DNA of 64,000 bases, from positions 310,001 through 374,000 of the forward strand of contig CBDCXF010000002.1 of NCBI GenBank assembly GCA_965223755.1, read 5' to 3'. The stretch comes from CBDCXF01 sp965223755 (GTDB lineage: Bacteria; Acidobacteriota; Thermoanaerobaculia; Multivoradales; JAHEKO01). This document shows, piece after piece, positions 31,221 to 38,966 of the stretch (the first letter of the stretch is position 1; every line of letters starts with the position of its first letter). Under the pieces are notes generated by a model. That model made no database searches. It saw only the letters and a program-made list of their open reading frames with translations, and was not told where the DNA came from. The position numbers and the translations under genes are program-made.

Positions 31221-31733
31221 TTATGGTTGCTTGTATTGCTCAAACTCCTTTTCCGCCTCATCAAACCACTTCATCGACTCTCGGTAAGGGAACTCTTCGC
31301 CGGGAATTGGAGGCTCAGTTCCAACGAAAAATGTCTCAAAGGGTTGTTCACTGCTGAGTTCGGGCTGGCCGATTGCGATGGCAGTACCGTGGACCACGTT
31401 ATTGAAAACCGCGGGGTACTCCGGTCCTTCAGCCCCTTCATATTCGGTCGTGCAGGCTTCTTTGCTCGCCCCCCAACAGTATTCGTCGGGGCGACTCCAC
31501 CCCGTCGGGAAGCTAGAGGAAGTGCAGAAGCGACCGTTCCGATCAAACTCAACGATGTGCCAAAGACCATCCTTGGCCATTGGATCGCAGCCCGGAAACT
31601 CGTATCCAGCCATGACCCATCCTTCGTATTCTTCTGGAATCACATAGCGCGTGGGCAGACGGCATCCTGCTGAAAACAACAGAATTAGAGCCGCCACGAA
31701 CCCACCACGACGGAGACGATCAGTAGGTTTCAC
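31221..31733 (-). CDS. Rhs-associated lipoprotein, third divergent copy
   Basis: A 170-aa lipoprotein (lipobox LFSAGC). It is clearly homologous to the lipoproteins at 38967 and 47637: all share CRLPTRYVIPE.YEGWV, GYEFPGC, FPTGWSR, QPFETFFVGTEPPIPGEEFP and YRESMKWFDEA. The IPEGYEGWV opening resembles DUF6843-type lipoproteins. It overlaps the upstream broken tip by ATGA (31730-31733), as the intact pairs do. A candidate immunity or accessory protein of Rhs tip 1, here left with only the end of its tip. Divergence from the other two copies shows that it is an older duplication. Confidence 0.75.
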   Translation of the reverse strand: MKPTDRLRRGGFVAALILLFSAGCRLPTRYVIPEEYEGWVMAGYEFPGCDPMAKDGLWHIVEFDRNGRFCTSSSFPTGWSRPDEYCWGASKEACTTEYEGAEGPEYPAVFNNVVHGTAIAIGQPELSSEQPFETFFVGTEPPIPGEEFPYRESMKWFDEAEKEFEQYKQP

Positions 31734-32044
31734 TCTGTATCCTCCTCTACATCGATTGGTGAAATGATCGGTCGGACCTCGTCTGCGACCCCGTCAAAAA
31801 GGCGAAGGTACGGAGTTCCCGCTTCCTCAAGCCTCAAGAGTCGTTCGTGCTTGGTCGGGAGCTTGTTTCTAGACCAGACACCGGTGACCCCGGTCGAGGA
31901 GACCTGGACGCCCTCTAGAGCGAGTTGCTGAGCAACGCGCAGCGCTCCGTGGGTGGGGTTCTTGAGACTGTAGTCGAGAATCGCTTTCTCGATCTCCTCT
32001 GAAACCCGGTTGGGGTGAGTTGCCCTCAAGCCGAAGACTCTCAC
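31730..32044 (-). pseudogene. transposase HTH fragment fused to end of Rhs tip 1
   Basis: A 104-codon chimera. The first 70 residues (THPNRVSEEIEKAILDYSLK, GALRVAQQLALEGVQVSS, KLPTKHERLLRLE) look like the helix-turn-helix region found at the start of IS3/IS481-type transposases. The last 30 (AGTPYLRLFDGVADEV, then SPIDVEEDTE) match the C-terminus of Rhs tip 1 (SGTPYLRLFPGVGDETLP). An insertion sequence remnant thus replaced most of an old tip 1, leaving its 3' end in front of its lipoprotein partner. Confidence 0.65.
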
Positions 32045-32059
32045 TTTCCGTCGCCAGTT

Positions 32060-32347
32060 TCAGGGGGTCAGCTCACCTTGGTTCAGATGAAACTCCGCGA
32101 GTTCTTGAATCTCACACTGCATAGCTTCCTCGTCCGGCTCAACCTCGTATTTTTCCTTGATGTCGTCGAGGTCCCATGAGATGTCATGGAACGGATGAAC
32201 GGTTTCGTCGAGCTCAAGGTCAGCGCTTCCCGCCATCAGAAAGATCCTTTCAGACGCTTCAACGATGCCAGTACCACCGGCGAGGAAAGACTCGGCTACC
32301 CGGATACCCTCCCTTAGGACCCATTCGTGAGACCAGAACTTCGCCAA
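32060..32347 (-). CDS. orphan immunity-like paralogue
   Basis: A 95-aa acidic protein homologous to the 120-aa protein encoded at 32394-32756. Aligned segments include WSHEWVLREGIRVAE / WTEEWALKEGIRLAG, HDISWDLDDIKEKYE / YSISWDVDEIKEKYG and AMQCEIQELAEFHLNQGE / AMEREIEALGQWHLKHNE. No cognate tip precedes it. Such stand-alone immunity paralogues are common downstream of Rhs and CDI loci and may protect against related toxins of competitors. The function is inferred from homology to a putative immunity gene. Confidence 0.6.
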   Translation of the reverse strand: MAKFWSHEWVLREGIRVAESFLAGGTGIVEASERIFLMAGSADLELDETVHPFHDISWDLDDIKEKYEVEPDEEAMQCEIQELAEFHLNQGELTP

Positions 32348-32393
32348 TAATTACGGTGCCCTGTGTCGGTGAACTCTTGACATAGAACCCGAA

Positions 32394-32756
32394 TCATTCC
32401 TCCTCGTCCAATGCAAGCTCTTGCAGGCGTTTTTCGAATTTTTCGATCAGAGCCTTCGCTGCCTTTTTGGGTTCGTTGTGCTTCAAATGCCATTGGCCAA
32501 GTGCTTCGATTTCTCTCTCCATAGCTTGAGTGTTGGAGCTGTCTCCGTACTTCTCCTTGATTTCATCGACATCCCAGGAAATGCTGTAAAAAAGGGATAC
32601 TGAGTCGTCCAATTCAAGTCTCATACCGGTGTATTGAGCCATCAGATCGATTCTGGACGCGGCCACGGCGACGTTGAGTTCGTCATTGATCACTCCTCCG
32701 GCTAGTCGTATGCCTTCTTTCAGGGCCCATTCTTCTGTCCAAGGGCGTGTCATCAT
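32394..32756 (-). CDS. putative immunity protein for Rhs tip 3
   Basis: A 120-aa acidic soluble protein (many Glu/Asp, C-terminal coiled-coil-like KAAKALIEKFEKRLQELALD). Its start overlaps the stop of the tip-3 gene (ATGA, 32753-32756), the usual toxin-immunity arrangement. No signal peptide, so it should neutralise a cytoplasm-acting toxin. No named family recognised. A paralogue follows at 32060-32347. Confidence 0.6.
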   Translation of the reverse strand: MMTRPWTEEWALKEGIRLAGGVINDELNVAVAASRIDLMAQYTGMRLELDDSVSLFYSISWDVDEIKEKYGDSSNTQAMEREIEALGQWHLKHNEPKKAAKALIEKFEKRLQELALDEEE

Positions 32757-33544
32757 TGTGCTCCTATATCCCTTATGGGTTTCTCATTCTTAAGCCGTAG
32801 TTCTACGAGTTGTCCTGTCTTCTCGTTCCTGAAGGCGCGTGCTTGGACTCGAGTACCAGAAGGTAGTGTATGGACTTCTTTCGCAGCGACCTTCACCCAA
32901 TCCGATGGTCGGCCTCCGTATTGGCTAGCAAGCCTCTCTGCCTGTTTGAGGACGACTTTTGAGTCACCACCAGCCAGAATTATCCCCCCACCTTTCGCAA
33001 ACTTCGAAGCGCCCTCTCTTAACGCAAGGCTTCTTGCGAGCTGAACGGCATCGGCGGCGTTACTTGCGCGACGTGTGTTACTCGTTGCTTTGACGACATC
33101 GGCGGCTTTGTCAACAGCTCGCCCTGCTTTGATGGCGGTTCCCGCTCCACCTGGAACGAATGGAGCGATGGCGGCGGCTGAATCCACAATGATGCCACCA
33201 GTGTCGAGGAGTGCTGCTCCTACGTTGCCCTTTCTGACGTTGTCAACCAGGCTTACTACGCCTATACCTATATTGGCGATGTCCCAAGCAGTTTCAAGAA
33301 TCTCTCCGTCGGAGTCGATGTACTTGACAGGGTTGTTTTCGACGTAGGAATACCGATTCCAGCTTTGTGGATTCATCCTGAACGCACTGTTGAGGGCAGG
33401 ATCGACGTTCGCAAACCTACCCAAATACGGACTGCAATACCTGGCATGCATGTAATCCAAGTCCTCGACGCACATCTCAGCCAAGAAACCGGGTTCTGGA
33501 GACGCGGTTTCGGGTCTATGTGCGGGAGGAGAGCTAGGACCCAT
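32753..33544 (-). CDS. displaced Rhs C-terminal tip 3 (candidate nuclease-like toxin)
   Basis: 263 codons. The first 28 or so residues adjoin the mobile element end (PETASPEPGFLAEMCVEDL). Then comes the Rhs core LDYMHARYCSPYLGRF, the conserved WNRYSYVENNPVKYIDSDG linker, a hydrophobic alanine/glycine-rich stretch (VDSAAAIAPFVPGGAGTAIK) and a toxin domain (LKQAERLASQYGGRPSDWVK, AKEVHTLPSGTRVQARAF, TGQLVELRLKNEKPIR). The end resembles small BECR/EndoU-like RNase tips, but the family is not certain. It lacks its own N-terminal Rhs part and would be expressed only after recombination onto a full-length core. An immunity gene overlaps its 3' end. Confidence 0.7.
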   Translation of the reverse strand: MGPSSPPAHRPETASPEPGFLAEMCVEDLDYMHARYCSPYLGRFANVDPALNSAFRMNPQSWNRYSYVENNPVKYIDSDGEILETAWDIANIGIGVVSLVDNVRKGNVGAALLDTGGIIVDSAAAIAPFVPGGAGTAIKAGRAVDKAADVVKATSNTRRASNAADAVQLARSLALREGASKFAKGGGIILAGGDSKVVLKQAERLASQYGGRPSDWVKVAAKEVHTLPSGTRVQARAFRNEKTGQLVELRLKNEKPIRDIGAQ

Positions 33545-33545
33545 T

Positions 33546-33969
33546 TTCTTTTAGCCGCGCCGATTGTACCGGCTTGAGATTGCGGCTAAAGAGAAGTGAC
33601 GGTGGATATGGACGAGCTGACGTGCCAGTTGACGTGCCATCCAGCGGCCCCAAGCTGCGCCGCAGAGCCAAGTCCTCAGCTACGCTTCGGACCGGGGCAG
33701 ACGCATCGGGCAAAATCCCGTGCCGGCCGCCCCCCTCTCCCTGGCCCATCCGTCCGTCACGGTCTTTAGCATCTCGCTGTCCGATAAGGCGCCTTATCCG
33801 TACCTGCCCCTCTTGGCTTCCTGCGGCTTGGGCTCTCGGCTACGCCTCGAGCCTTTACATAATGGGCACTATGTAAACTTGGGGCCGCTTACCGTTATCT
33901 CGGGACTGGGGCAGCAGTGGCCTCTGAATCGCTAGCCTTTCTAAAGCCAAAGGCAGCGGCTAAAGAGAA
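33546..33969. promoter_or_regulatory. non-coding element end with repeats
   Basis: 440 bases without a supported gene. GCGGCTAAAGAGAA occurs twice in direct orientation (33582-33595, 33956-33969) and, slightly altered, once inverted (33546-33558, TTCTTTTAGCCGC). The first inverted/direct pair could form a stem around TTGTACCGG. Between them lie the perfect palindrome GATAAGGCGCCTTATC (33783-33798) and a dif-like site (33854-33877). This layout fits a recombination or replication control region. The second copy is at 42216-42639. Confidence 0.5.
33854..33877. other. dif/pdif-like inverted repeat, candidate recombinase site
   Basis: Arms TTTACATA and TATGTAAA flank an 8-base centre ATGGGCAC. 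Reading ACATAATGG...TATGT, it recalls the core of Xer dif/pdif sites (ACATAA / TTATGT arms with a 6-8-base spacer). The tyrosine recombinase of the same element is encoded 600 bases away. Assignment is by resemblance only. Confidence 0.4.
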
Positions 33970-33986
33970 AAGGGCCGTATTCGAGG

Positions 33987-34313
33987 TCAGGGCCTGGCGC
34001 CTCGACCCTCCCGCTCCCACAAGGCAAAGAGATCTCGGGCGGTGTGGATCAGGCCATGGACGACGACTTGGTCGGCTTCGACCTGGTAGATCAGACGGTA
34101 GCGCCCAACGAAGATCTCGCGCATCTCCATTTCCAAATCTGCGAGTTCATGGATTGGCCGCCCTCGATGCGACAGCTCAGCCAAAGAGCGAGCTGCATCT
34201 CGAGCCTTGCCGGCGAGCTCGATCGCTGCCCGTGGATTGTCGTCGGCGATGTGGTCGGCGATCTCTTCGAGATCGTCCCAAGCGGGTTCGGACCAGACTA
34301 CTGATCGAGCCAC
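33987..34313 (-). CDS. type II toxin, ParE/RelE superfamily (element copy 1)
   Basis: A 108-aa protein with the ParE layout: VVWSEPAWDDLEEIADHIAD, GKARDAARSLAELSHRGRPI, MREIFVGRYRLIYQVEADQV and VVHGLIHTARDLFALWERE. The start overlaps the antitoxin gene by 16 bases. It is the last gene of the element operon and would stabilise the element in the chromosome. The protein is identical in copy 2. Confidence 0.85.
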   Translation of the reverse strand: MARSVVWSEPAWDDLEEIADHIADDNPRAAIELAGKARDAARSLAELSHRGRPIHELADLEMEMREIFVGRYRLIYQVEADQVVVHGLIHTARDLFALWEREGRGARP

Positions 34314-34519
34314 TTGGCCATCCGCTGTTCGACTTCGTCCTGGGTCAGGACCCGGCCCTCTTCGACAGCCTGCAGGCTTTTTTCGATCTTCGAGCGGACG
34401 TAGATGCGGTACTCGATGTCCTCAAACGAGACGTCGTCGGGGAGCTTTTCAAGCAGGTCACGGACGGCCTCTTTGGCGGTAACGCTCATGGCTTTTCCAA
34501 TCTTAGCTGCTTTGCTCAC
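34298..34519 (-). CDS. antitoxin of the element TA pair
   Basis: 73 aa from a GTG that overlaps the integrase stop (GTGA); an internal ATG at 34489 (MSVTAKEAVRDLLEKLPDDV) is the likelier start. The body (SFEDIEYRIYVRSKIEKSLQ) and the C-terminal LTQDEVEQRMAKWLDQ are typical of small helical antitoxins paired with ParE toxins. Operon position downstream of the recombinase means it is transcribed with it. Confidence 0.75.
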   Translation of the reverse strand: MSKAAKIGKAMSVTAKEAVRDLLEKLPDDVSFEDIEYRIYVRSKIEKSLQAVEEGRVLTQDEVEQRMAKWLDQ

Positions 34520-35544
34520 GCGTCAGGAGCGCCATCAGTGCTATCAAGATCCACTTTCCGCCTTTTAAGCCTCGCCCCGGGATGGGTCTTCTCGTGGATC
34601 TCTTTGAGCTTCCTGATGGCCACGTGGGTGTAGATCTCGGTGGACTGCAAGGTGGCATGACCGAGCATGCTCTGGAGATAGCGGATGTCGGCTCCGCCTT
34701 CGAGCATCAAAGTGGCCATGGTGTGGCGAAGCATGTGGCAGGAGCCTTGTTTTTCGATCCCCGCACTAGAGACGTAGTCTCTGACCAGTTTGGCCATCCA
34801 TTGCCCTTGAATGGGCTCGCCGCGGTGGCCCAAGAGGAGAGTTCCATCATCGTAGCCGCGCACCAGGTGGGGGCGCGCTTCATTGAGGTACTTCTTTACC
34901 CAAGCGGCGGCGCGCTCTGAGATCGGGATTAAGCGGTCTTTCTTGCCCTTGCCGCAGCGCACCAGGACGGTCCCGCCGGCAAGGTCTAAGTCCCTGACCG
35001 CGAGCTTTTCAAGCTCTCCACGCCGCAGGCCCGTCGAGTAGAGGATCTCAAGCATGGCCCGATCGCGCAGTCCCAGGTGGGTGGTGAGATCTGGTTGGGC
35101 CATCACCTGTTCAGCTTCTTGAGCAGAGAGGATGGCTCGCGGCAGCCGCCTCTCGCCCTTCGGCAAGTGAATTCTGGCTCCGGGATTCTCATCGAGGTGG
35201 CCTTCTTCAAACATCCAGGTAAAAAGCCTCTTGACCCCGGCTAAGCGGTCGCTCTGGGAGATCGAGGAGAGCCGGGTGCCATTGGGCTTTTTCCAGCGGT
35301 AGAGATGGCGCTGATAGCTTTTTAAGACTTGATGGGTGACGAGCTGGGGGTCGGTCAGGCCCCGACGCTCACACCAGACCAAAAAGAGCCGCAGTTGGAC
35401 TCTGGTGCCCCGGATGGTGTGGGGCGAGTAGTTGCGGATTTTGAGGTCCGCGAGATAGTCGAGAGCGTAGGCGCCGATGGTGCCCGGATCGATGGTGGAG
35501 AGATCTTCGATCCGCTTGGCGCGCTTTTCTCTGCCATCAGCCAT
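34516..35544 (-). CDS. tyrosine recombinase / integrase (element copy 1)
   Basis: A 342-aa XerC/D-like recombinase. Residues about 25-120 are the SAM-like core-binding domain (YLADLKIRNYSPHTIRGTRV). The catalytic domain holds R in LYSTGLRRGELEKL (about 169), K near VRCGKGKKDRLIPIS, HxxR in CHMLRHTMATLMLEGG (about 270), the H in MLGHATLQST and the nucleophile Y in TEIYTHVAIRKL (about 303). All catalytic residues are present. It overlaps the primase gene by 8 bases and the antitoxin by 4. It should catalyse integration and excision of the element, possibly at the dif-like palindrome. The protein is identical to the copy at 43186-44214. Confidence 0.92.
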   Translation of the reverse strand: MADGREKRAKRIEDLSTIDPGTIGAYALDYLADLKIRNYSPHTIRGTRVQLRLFLVWCERRGLTDPQLVTHQVLKSYQRHLYRWKKPNGTRLSSISQSDRLAGVKRLFTWMFEEGHLDENPGARIHLPKGERRLPRAILSAQEAEQVMAQPDLTTHLGLRDRAMLEILYSTGLRRGELEKLAVRDLDLAGGTVLVRCGKGKKDRLIPISERAAAWVKKYLNEARPHLVRGYDDGTLLLGHRGEPIQGQWMAKLVRDYVSSAGIEKQGSCHMLRHTMATLMLEGGADIRYLQSMLGHATLQSTEIYTHVAIRKLKEIHEKTHPGARLKRRKVDLDSTDGAPDA

Positions 35545-38440
35545 CGCCGCCAGGCCTCAAGTACGATGCAGAAATCTCGAGTTGTTCGTCCCCTAGAAGT
35601 GCATTTTGGGGCTGAGACGGAGGATTCGGCCGGTTTTCCCTGTCACCATTGGCCTTCTGCGGCGTTTCAGGGGTCCGCCACCTGCCCGACACCCCGCCGT
35701 TTTGGGGCCGTTTTGACCCCGTCAGGTGGGGCTTTAGGTCCGCCACCTTGGGGTTTGACTCCGTCACCTGGCCTGAAGAGTCCGTCACCTTGAGCGATTC
35801 GGTGTCGATGAGCTGCGCCAGAAAAGGCTCTCCTTCCCTTTCCTCGCCTTCCCACACCAGCTCGTAGACAAAGCTCTGGCCGCGCCCACCACGATGAGTG
35901 AGCACCACCTCGTGCTCGGCCAAGCGCTCTAAATGGGTGCGTGCCTGGGTCAGGCTTACTCTCAAGGCCAGCACCACATCACGGCGACTAAACAAGAATT
36001 CCTCACGCTCTAAATCGCGACGCTCACACTCCCCGGTCACCCAAAGGCTGAGCGCTTTCAAAAAGCCCCGTGTCTGGGGCGCTAGCTCATCGAGAGAGCG
36101 GCCTAAGACTTCGCCAGCCAGGCGGTTGGCGATCTCGATGTCAGAAAGCTCCACCTCAATGTACTCGACCCTCGTGCCGCGATCGGTGGCGGTCTTCTTG
36201 GGCCGCTGGTACTGGTGCAAAAGGGCGATGGCGTCGATGAGGGTCAGGTACTTCTCGTGATCTCTGCGGGTGCGGGTCTGGCTGTTTAAAAAGGTCAGCT
36301 CCCGGGCTAAAGGGTTGACGACGGGGATGGGTTTGAGCATCCGCTGCAGGTTGCGGTGTAGGGCAACGAGAGACGATCGACGGCGGCTCCCAAGCATTCC
36401 ATCGAGAGTCCGGCGCTCTCGCTGCAGGCGGTGGATCGCCCGCGTCTGCTCTCTGGACTCATCCACCGTGAGCACCAGACAGCGGTTTAAAAGCTCCTCG
36501 TCGATCTCGATCGAGGTGGTGGTCAAGAAAAGCATCACCGGCCCCTCGACCCGGTACTCGTGAGTGACGAGCTTCCCCGTCTCTGGGTCTTTGCCGGTCG
36601 AGGCGATGGTGAGCTCACCCTCGGATTGGAGGAGTTTGAGAGCGTAAGAAGCGCGCTCCGCGCCTTCTTCCTCCACTAGAGCCAGGATCTTGTGTTTTAA
36701 ATCCATCTCGCCCATGTAGAAAAGGCTCTGTCCCGTCATTGCCGAGTACTGGACTCTTTCTTCCGGGGGGATGAAAGCCAGAATCGCCTCCATCAAAGAC
36801 GACTTGCCCGCCGCCGAGGAAGACTGGATCAAGAGTGCCAGCGGGGAGTCGAGCTTCCTCGAAACGGCAGCTAAGTAGCCCACGAGTTTGTTGGTCTCCT
36901 CGCCCACGATGCCGCAGCGGGAGAAATCTTCAAGGATGCGGCCTAATAGGTTGGGCTTTTTCAGGTAGGCCAGCGCCGAGTGCTCATCCTCTGGAGTCAT
37001 CACCGGTGGCTCTTCGCGCTGAGGCTTGAGGCTTTCTTCGATCAAACGCTCCTGGTGCTCTTCTAAGGTCAGATGGACGGTGCCTAAGTCGCGTTTGATC
37101 GCCTCCTCTTTGAGGTCCAGCTCCACAGCCGCGTGCTTGATGAATGCCGCCCGCTGGCGCGCAGCCACCAGGTCCACGGTGTCTAGAAAGAAAGCCTTAC
37201 CTCTGCTGACACGCACCACCACTTTCAAGCGCTCGAAAGAGAGATTCTTGGGCAAACCCCGCACCTTCCAGTGGCGGTCGCCGATGGTGGTCTCGAAAGG
37301 GTCGAAAGATTTCGGGGCGGCTAAAGGAAGAGGAGAGGTTTTCTCTTTAGCTGCCTGCTTTGGCTCTCTCATCGGTTCAGCAGACTCAAGCAGCAGGCCC
37401 AGAGACTCACTGGCTGGTTGGACCTTTACGGCGTAGGCGTTAGCGTCCATTCCCTTGGGAAAGAGCACCCGTGAGCAAGCGATGCCTTCGGCGGAGAGCT
37501 TCTCGGCCAGGGCCTCGGCTGCCTCGTCCCCAGCACGGTCCCGGTCGTAGGCGATGAGCATTTTCTCGATCCCGTGGGCCTTCAAAGCCCCCAGATGCTC
37601 CCCGGTAAAACCCTGGATGCCGTAGGAGCTGGTGACGTGGGGGAAACTAGCCACATAGAAGGTCAGAGCATCGAGCAGGGCCTCGCACAGGATCACTTCT
37701 TTGGAGTCCGCGAGGCTGGACAAGTTCCACACCCCTCGCCGGGGGCCGGGGAGGTAGAGGTGCGCAGGGCCCTGGCCCCTGCCGATACGGCGACCGTAGA
37801 GGTTCATGACCGCGCCGTCGGAGTCAAGAATCGGCACCACCAAACACCCGCCCAAATGCTCGTGCCCGGTCGAGCGCAGTACTCCCAAGACTTTCAAACG
37901 CTCGCGCTTGGCCGGATCGAGGATCGATCCCAGGCTGCGGTCGGCGTAGCCGAGTTGGAAACGCTCGATGACGTCGTCGTCCTTGAGGCCACGGCTTCTA
38001 AGGTACGCAAGAGTTGGTTCCGAGGCCAGGAGGCGCTGGTGATAGTGGGTGGTGACTTCTTCGAGGAGCTGCTGGTCGTCCTGGCTGGGTGCTGGTGGGT
38101 TGGGGGGAGCCTGGCTCTGTGGATTCCGGAGCTGCCGCCGAGGGAGAGGAGCCACCGGAGCGGCTCCCTGGAGCGTTGCCACCGCCTCCCGGAAACCCAC
38201 CCCATCGCGCTTCATCACCCAGTCGATCGCCGTCCCTCCCATCTGGCACGCCCCCAGGCAGTGCCACAGATTCTTCTCCGGAGTCACCACCAGAGAAGGC
38301 TCCTTGTCGTCGTGGAAGGGGCATAGGCCGATGAGGTCCCCGCCGTGGCGTTTCAACGTCACCCCACTGGCCTCGACCAAGGCTGCGAGGTCCGTGTCGC
38401 GTTTGAGGCGCTGGATCTCAGAATCCGGGATGTGGGTCAA
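35537..38440 (-). CDS. CHC2 zinc-finger primase fused to AAA-type ATPase
   Basis: 967 aa. A DnaG-like zinc finger is formed by C40, H43, C61 and C65 (GLCPFHDDKEPS, LWHCLGACQMGG). A TOPRIM domain follows at about 215-330 (VILCEALLDALTFY, KMLIAYDRDRAGDEAAEALA). After a linker comes an ATPase with Walker A in IQSSSAAGKSSLMEAIL (about 540) and Walker B-like KILALVEEEGAERA. The C-terminus has a winged-helix-like region (VVLALRVSLTQARTHLERLA). This primase-helicase architecture serves autonomous replication of plasmids, phage satellites and integrative elements. First gene of the element operon; a repressor gene is divergent upstream. The protein is identical to the copy at 44207-47110. Confidence 0.88.
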   Translation of the reverse strand: MTHIPDSEIQRLKRDTDLAALVEASGVTLKRHGGDLIGLCPFHDDKEPSLVVTPEKNLWHCLGACQMGGTAIDWVMKRDGVGFREAVATLQGAAPVAPLPRRQLRNPQSQAPPNPPAPSQDDQQLLEEVTTHYHQRLLASEPTLAYLRSRGLKDDDVIERFQLGYADRSLGSILDPAKRERLKVLGVLRSTGHEHLGGCLVVPILDSDGAVMNLYGRRIGRGQGPAHLYLPGPRRGVWNLSSLADSKEVILCEALLDALTFYVASFPHVTSSYGIQGFTGEHLGALKAHGIEKMLIAYDRDRAGDEAAEALAEKLSAEGIACSRVLFPKGMDANAYAVKVQPASESLGLLLESAEPMREPKQAAKEKTSPLPLAAPKSFDPFETTIGDRHWKVRGLPKNLSFERLKVVVRVSRGKAFFLDTVDLVAARQRAAFIKHAAVELDLKEEAIKRDLGTVHLTLEEHQERLIEESLKPQREEPPVMTPEDEHSALAYLKKPNLLGRILEDFSRCGIVGEETNKLVGYLAAVSRKLDSPLALLIQSSSAAGKSSLMEAILAFIPPEERVQYSAMTGQSLFYMGEMDLKHKILALVEEEGAERASYALKLLQSEGELTIASTGKDPETGKLVTHEYRVEGPVMLFLTTTSIEIDEELLNRCLVLTVDESREQTRAIHRLQRERRTLDGMLGSRRRSSLVALHRNLQRMLKPIPVVNPLARELTFLNSQTRTRRDHEKYLTLIDAIALLHQYQRPKKTATDRGTRVEYIEVELSDIEIANRLAGEVLGRSLDELAPQTRGFLKALSLWVTGECERRDLEREEFLFSRRDVVLALRVSLTQARTHLERLAEHEVVLTHRGGRGQSFVYELVWEGEEREGEPFLAQLIDTESLKVTDSSGQVTESNPKVADLKPHLTGSKRPQNGGVSGRWRTPETPQKANGDRENRPNPPSQPQNALLGDEQLEISASYLRPGGDG

Positions 38441-38481
38441 TTCCGCCTCCAGAGAGAAACCTTGTCAAGAGAGAATAAAGA

Positions 38482-38515
38482 GCGTTTCACGCGATCTAAT
38501 ATATGCGTGTTACGC
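38482..38515. promoter_or_regulatory. twin operators of the XRE repressor
   Basis: Two 11-base palindromes, GCGTTTCACGC (38482-38492) and GCGTGTTACGC (38505-38515), share GCGT...ACGC half-sites. Their centres are 23 bases apart, separated by an AT-rich GATCTAATATAT. They lie between the divergent primase and XRE genes, exactly where a lambda-type repressor should act. The second copy is at 47152-47185. Confidence 0.65.
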
Positions 38516-38563
38516 TACATCGTCAAGGCGCATCCCGCACGCGCCTAAACTGGAGGTGTCCAA

Positions 38564-38956
38564 GTGGACTACTACTTAAGCGATATGGAACGACAAGAAC
38601 TTCAAAAAGCCTTTGGCTCCCGTGTCAAGACGCTCCGTAAGCAGAAGGGTTGGACGCAGAAAGAGCTGGCCGCTAAAGCCGATGTCCGATCCGCGCAGCT
38701 CAATAAATACGAAGGAGGGCTCCACTCTCCGCCTTTTGAGACTCTTTTGAAACTCGCCGAGGCTCTCGACACCTCGATCGACTACCTCGTAGCGGGCGAT
38801 GAGTCCGAAGAAATCCCGCTACACAGCCAGAGGCTGTTGGAGAGATTCCGGGAACTGCAAGATTTTGACGCCGACGATCAGGACACCGTCATCAAGCTCA
38901 TCGACGCCCTCATCGTCCAGAGGAAACTACAGGGCGTCGTGCAGGCTGCCCGGTAG
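38564..38956 (+). CDS. XRE-family repressor (element copy 1)
   Basis: 130 aa from a GTG with GGAGGTG 6 bases upstream. Residues about 15-70 form the Cro/CI helix-turn-helix (FGSRVKTLRKQKGWTQKELA, ADVRSAQLNKYEGGLHSPPF, LKLAEALDTSIDYLVAGDE). A short C-terminal helix pair is probably for dimerisation. There is no peptidase domain, so induction is not by RecA self-cleavage. It is divergent from the primase operon and should hold it silent through the twin GCGT/ACGC operators. The stop lies 10 bases from the tip-1 lipoprotein gene end. Confidence 0.9.
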   Translation: MDYYLSDMERQELQKAFGSRVKTLRKQKGWTQKELAAKADVRSAQLNKYEGGLHSPPFETLLKLAEALDTSIDYLVAGDESEEIPLHSQRLLERFRELQDFDADDQDTVIKLIDALIVQRKLQGVVQAAR

Positions 38957-38966
38957 ACCAGCGACT

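Larger units (their letters stand above)
33545..38957 (-). mobile_element. small integrative element in the Rhs locus, copy 1
   Basis: About 5.4 kb: a leftward operon of primase-ATPase, tyrosine recombinase, antitoxin and toxin with overlapping genes; a divergent XRE repressor; and a 440-base non-coding end rich in palindromes. There are no structural, packaging or conjugation genes, so it resembles a phage-satellite or plasmid-like integrative element. It sits between the lipoprotein gene of tip 1 and the start of tip 3. Exact ends cannot be fixed; the limits given are where Rhs-related sequence stops. Confidence 0.7.

Noticed and set aside
33917..34633. 238-codon plus-strand frame in the element end and opposite the TA genes
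   Set aside because: Low-quality arginine-rich translation opposite well-supported toxin and antitoxin genes.
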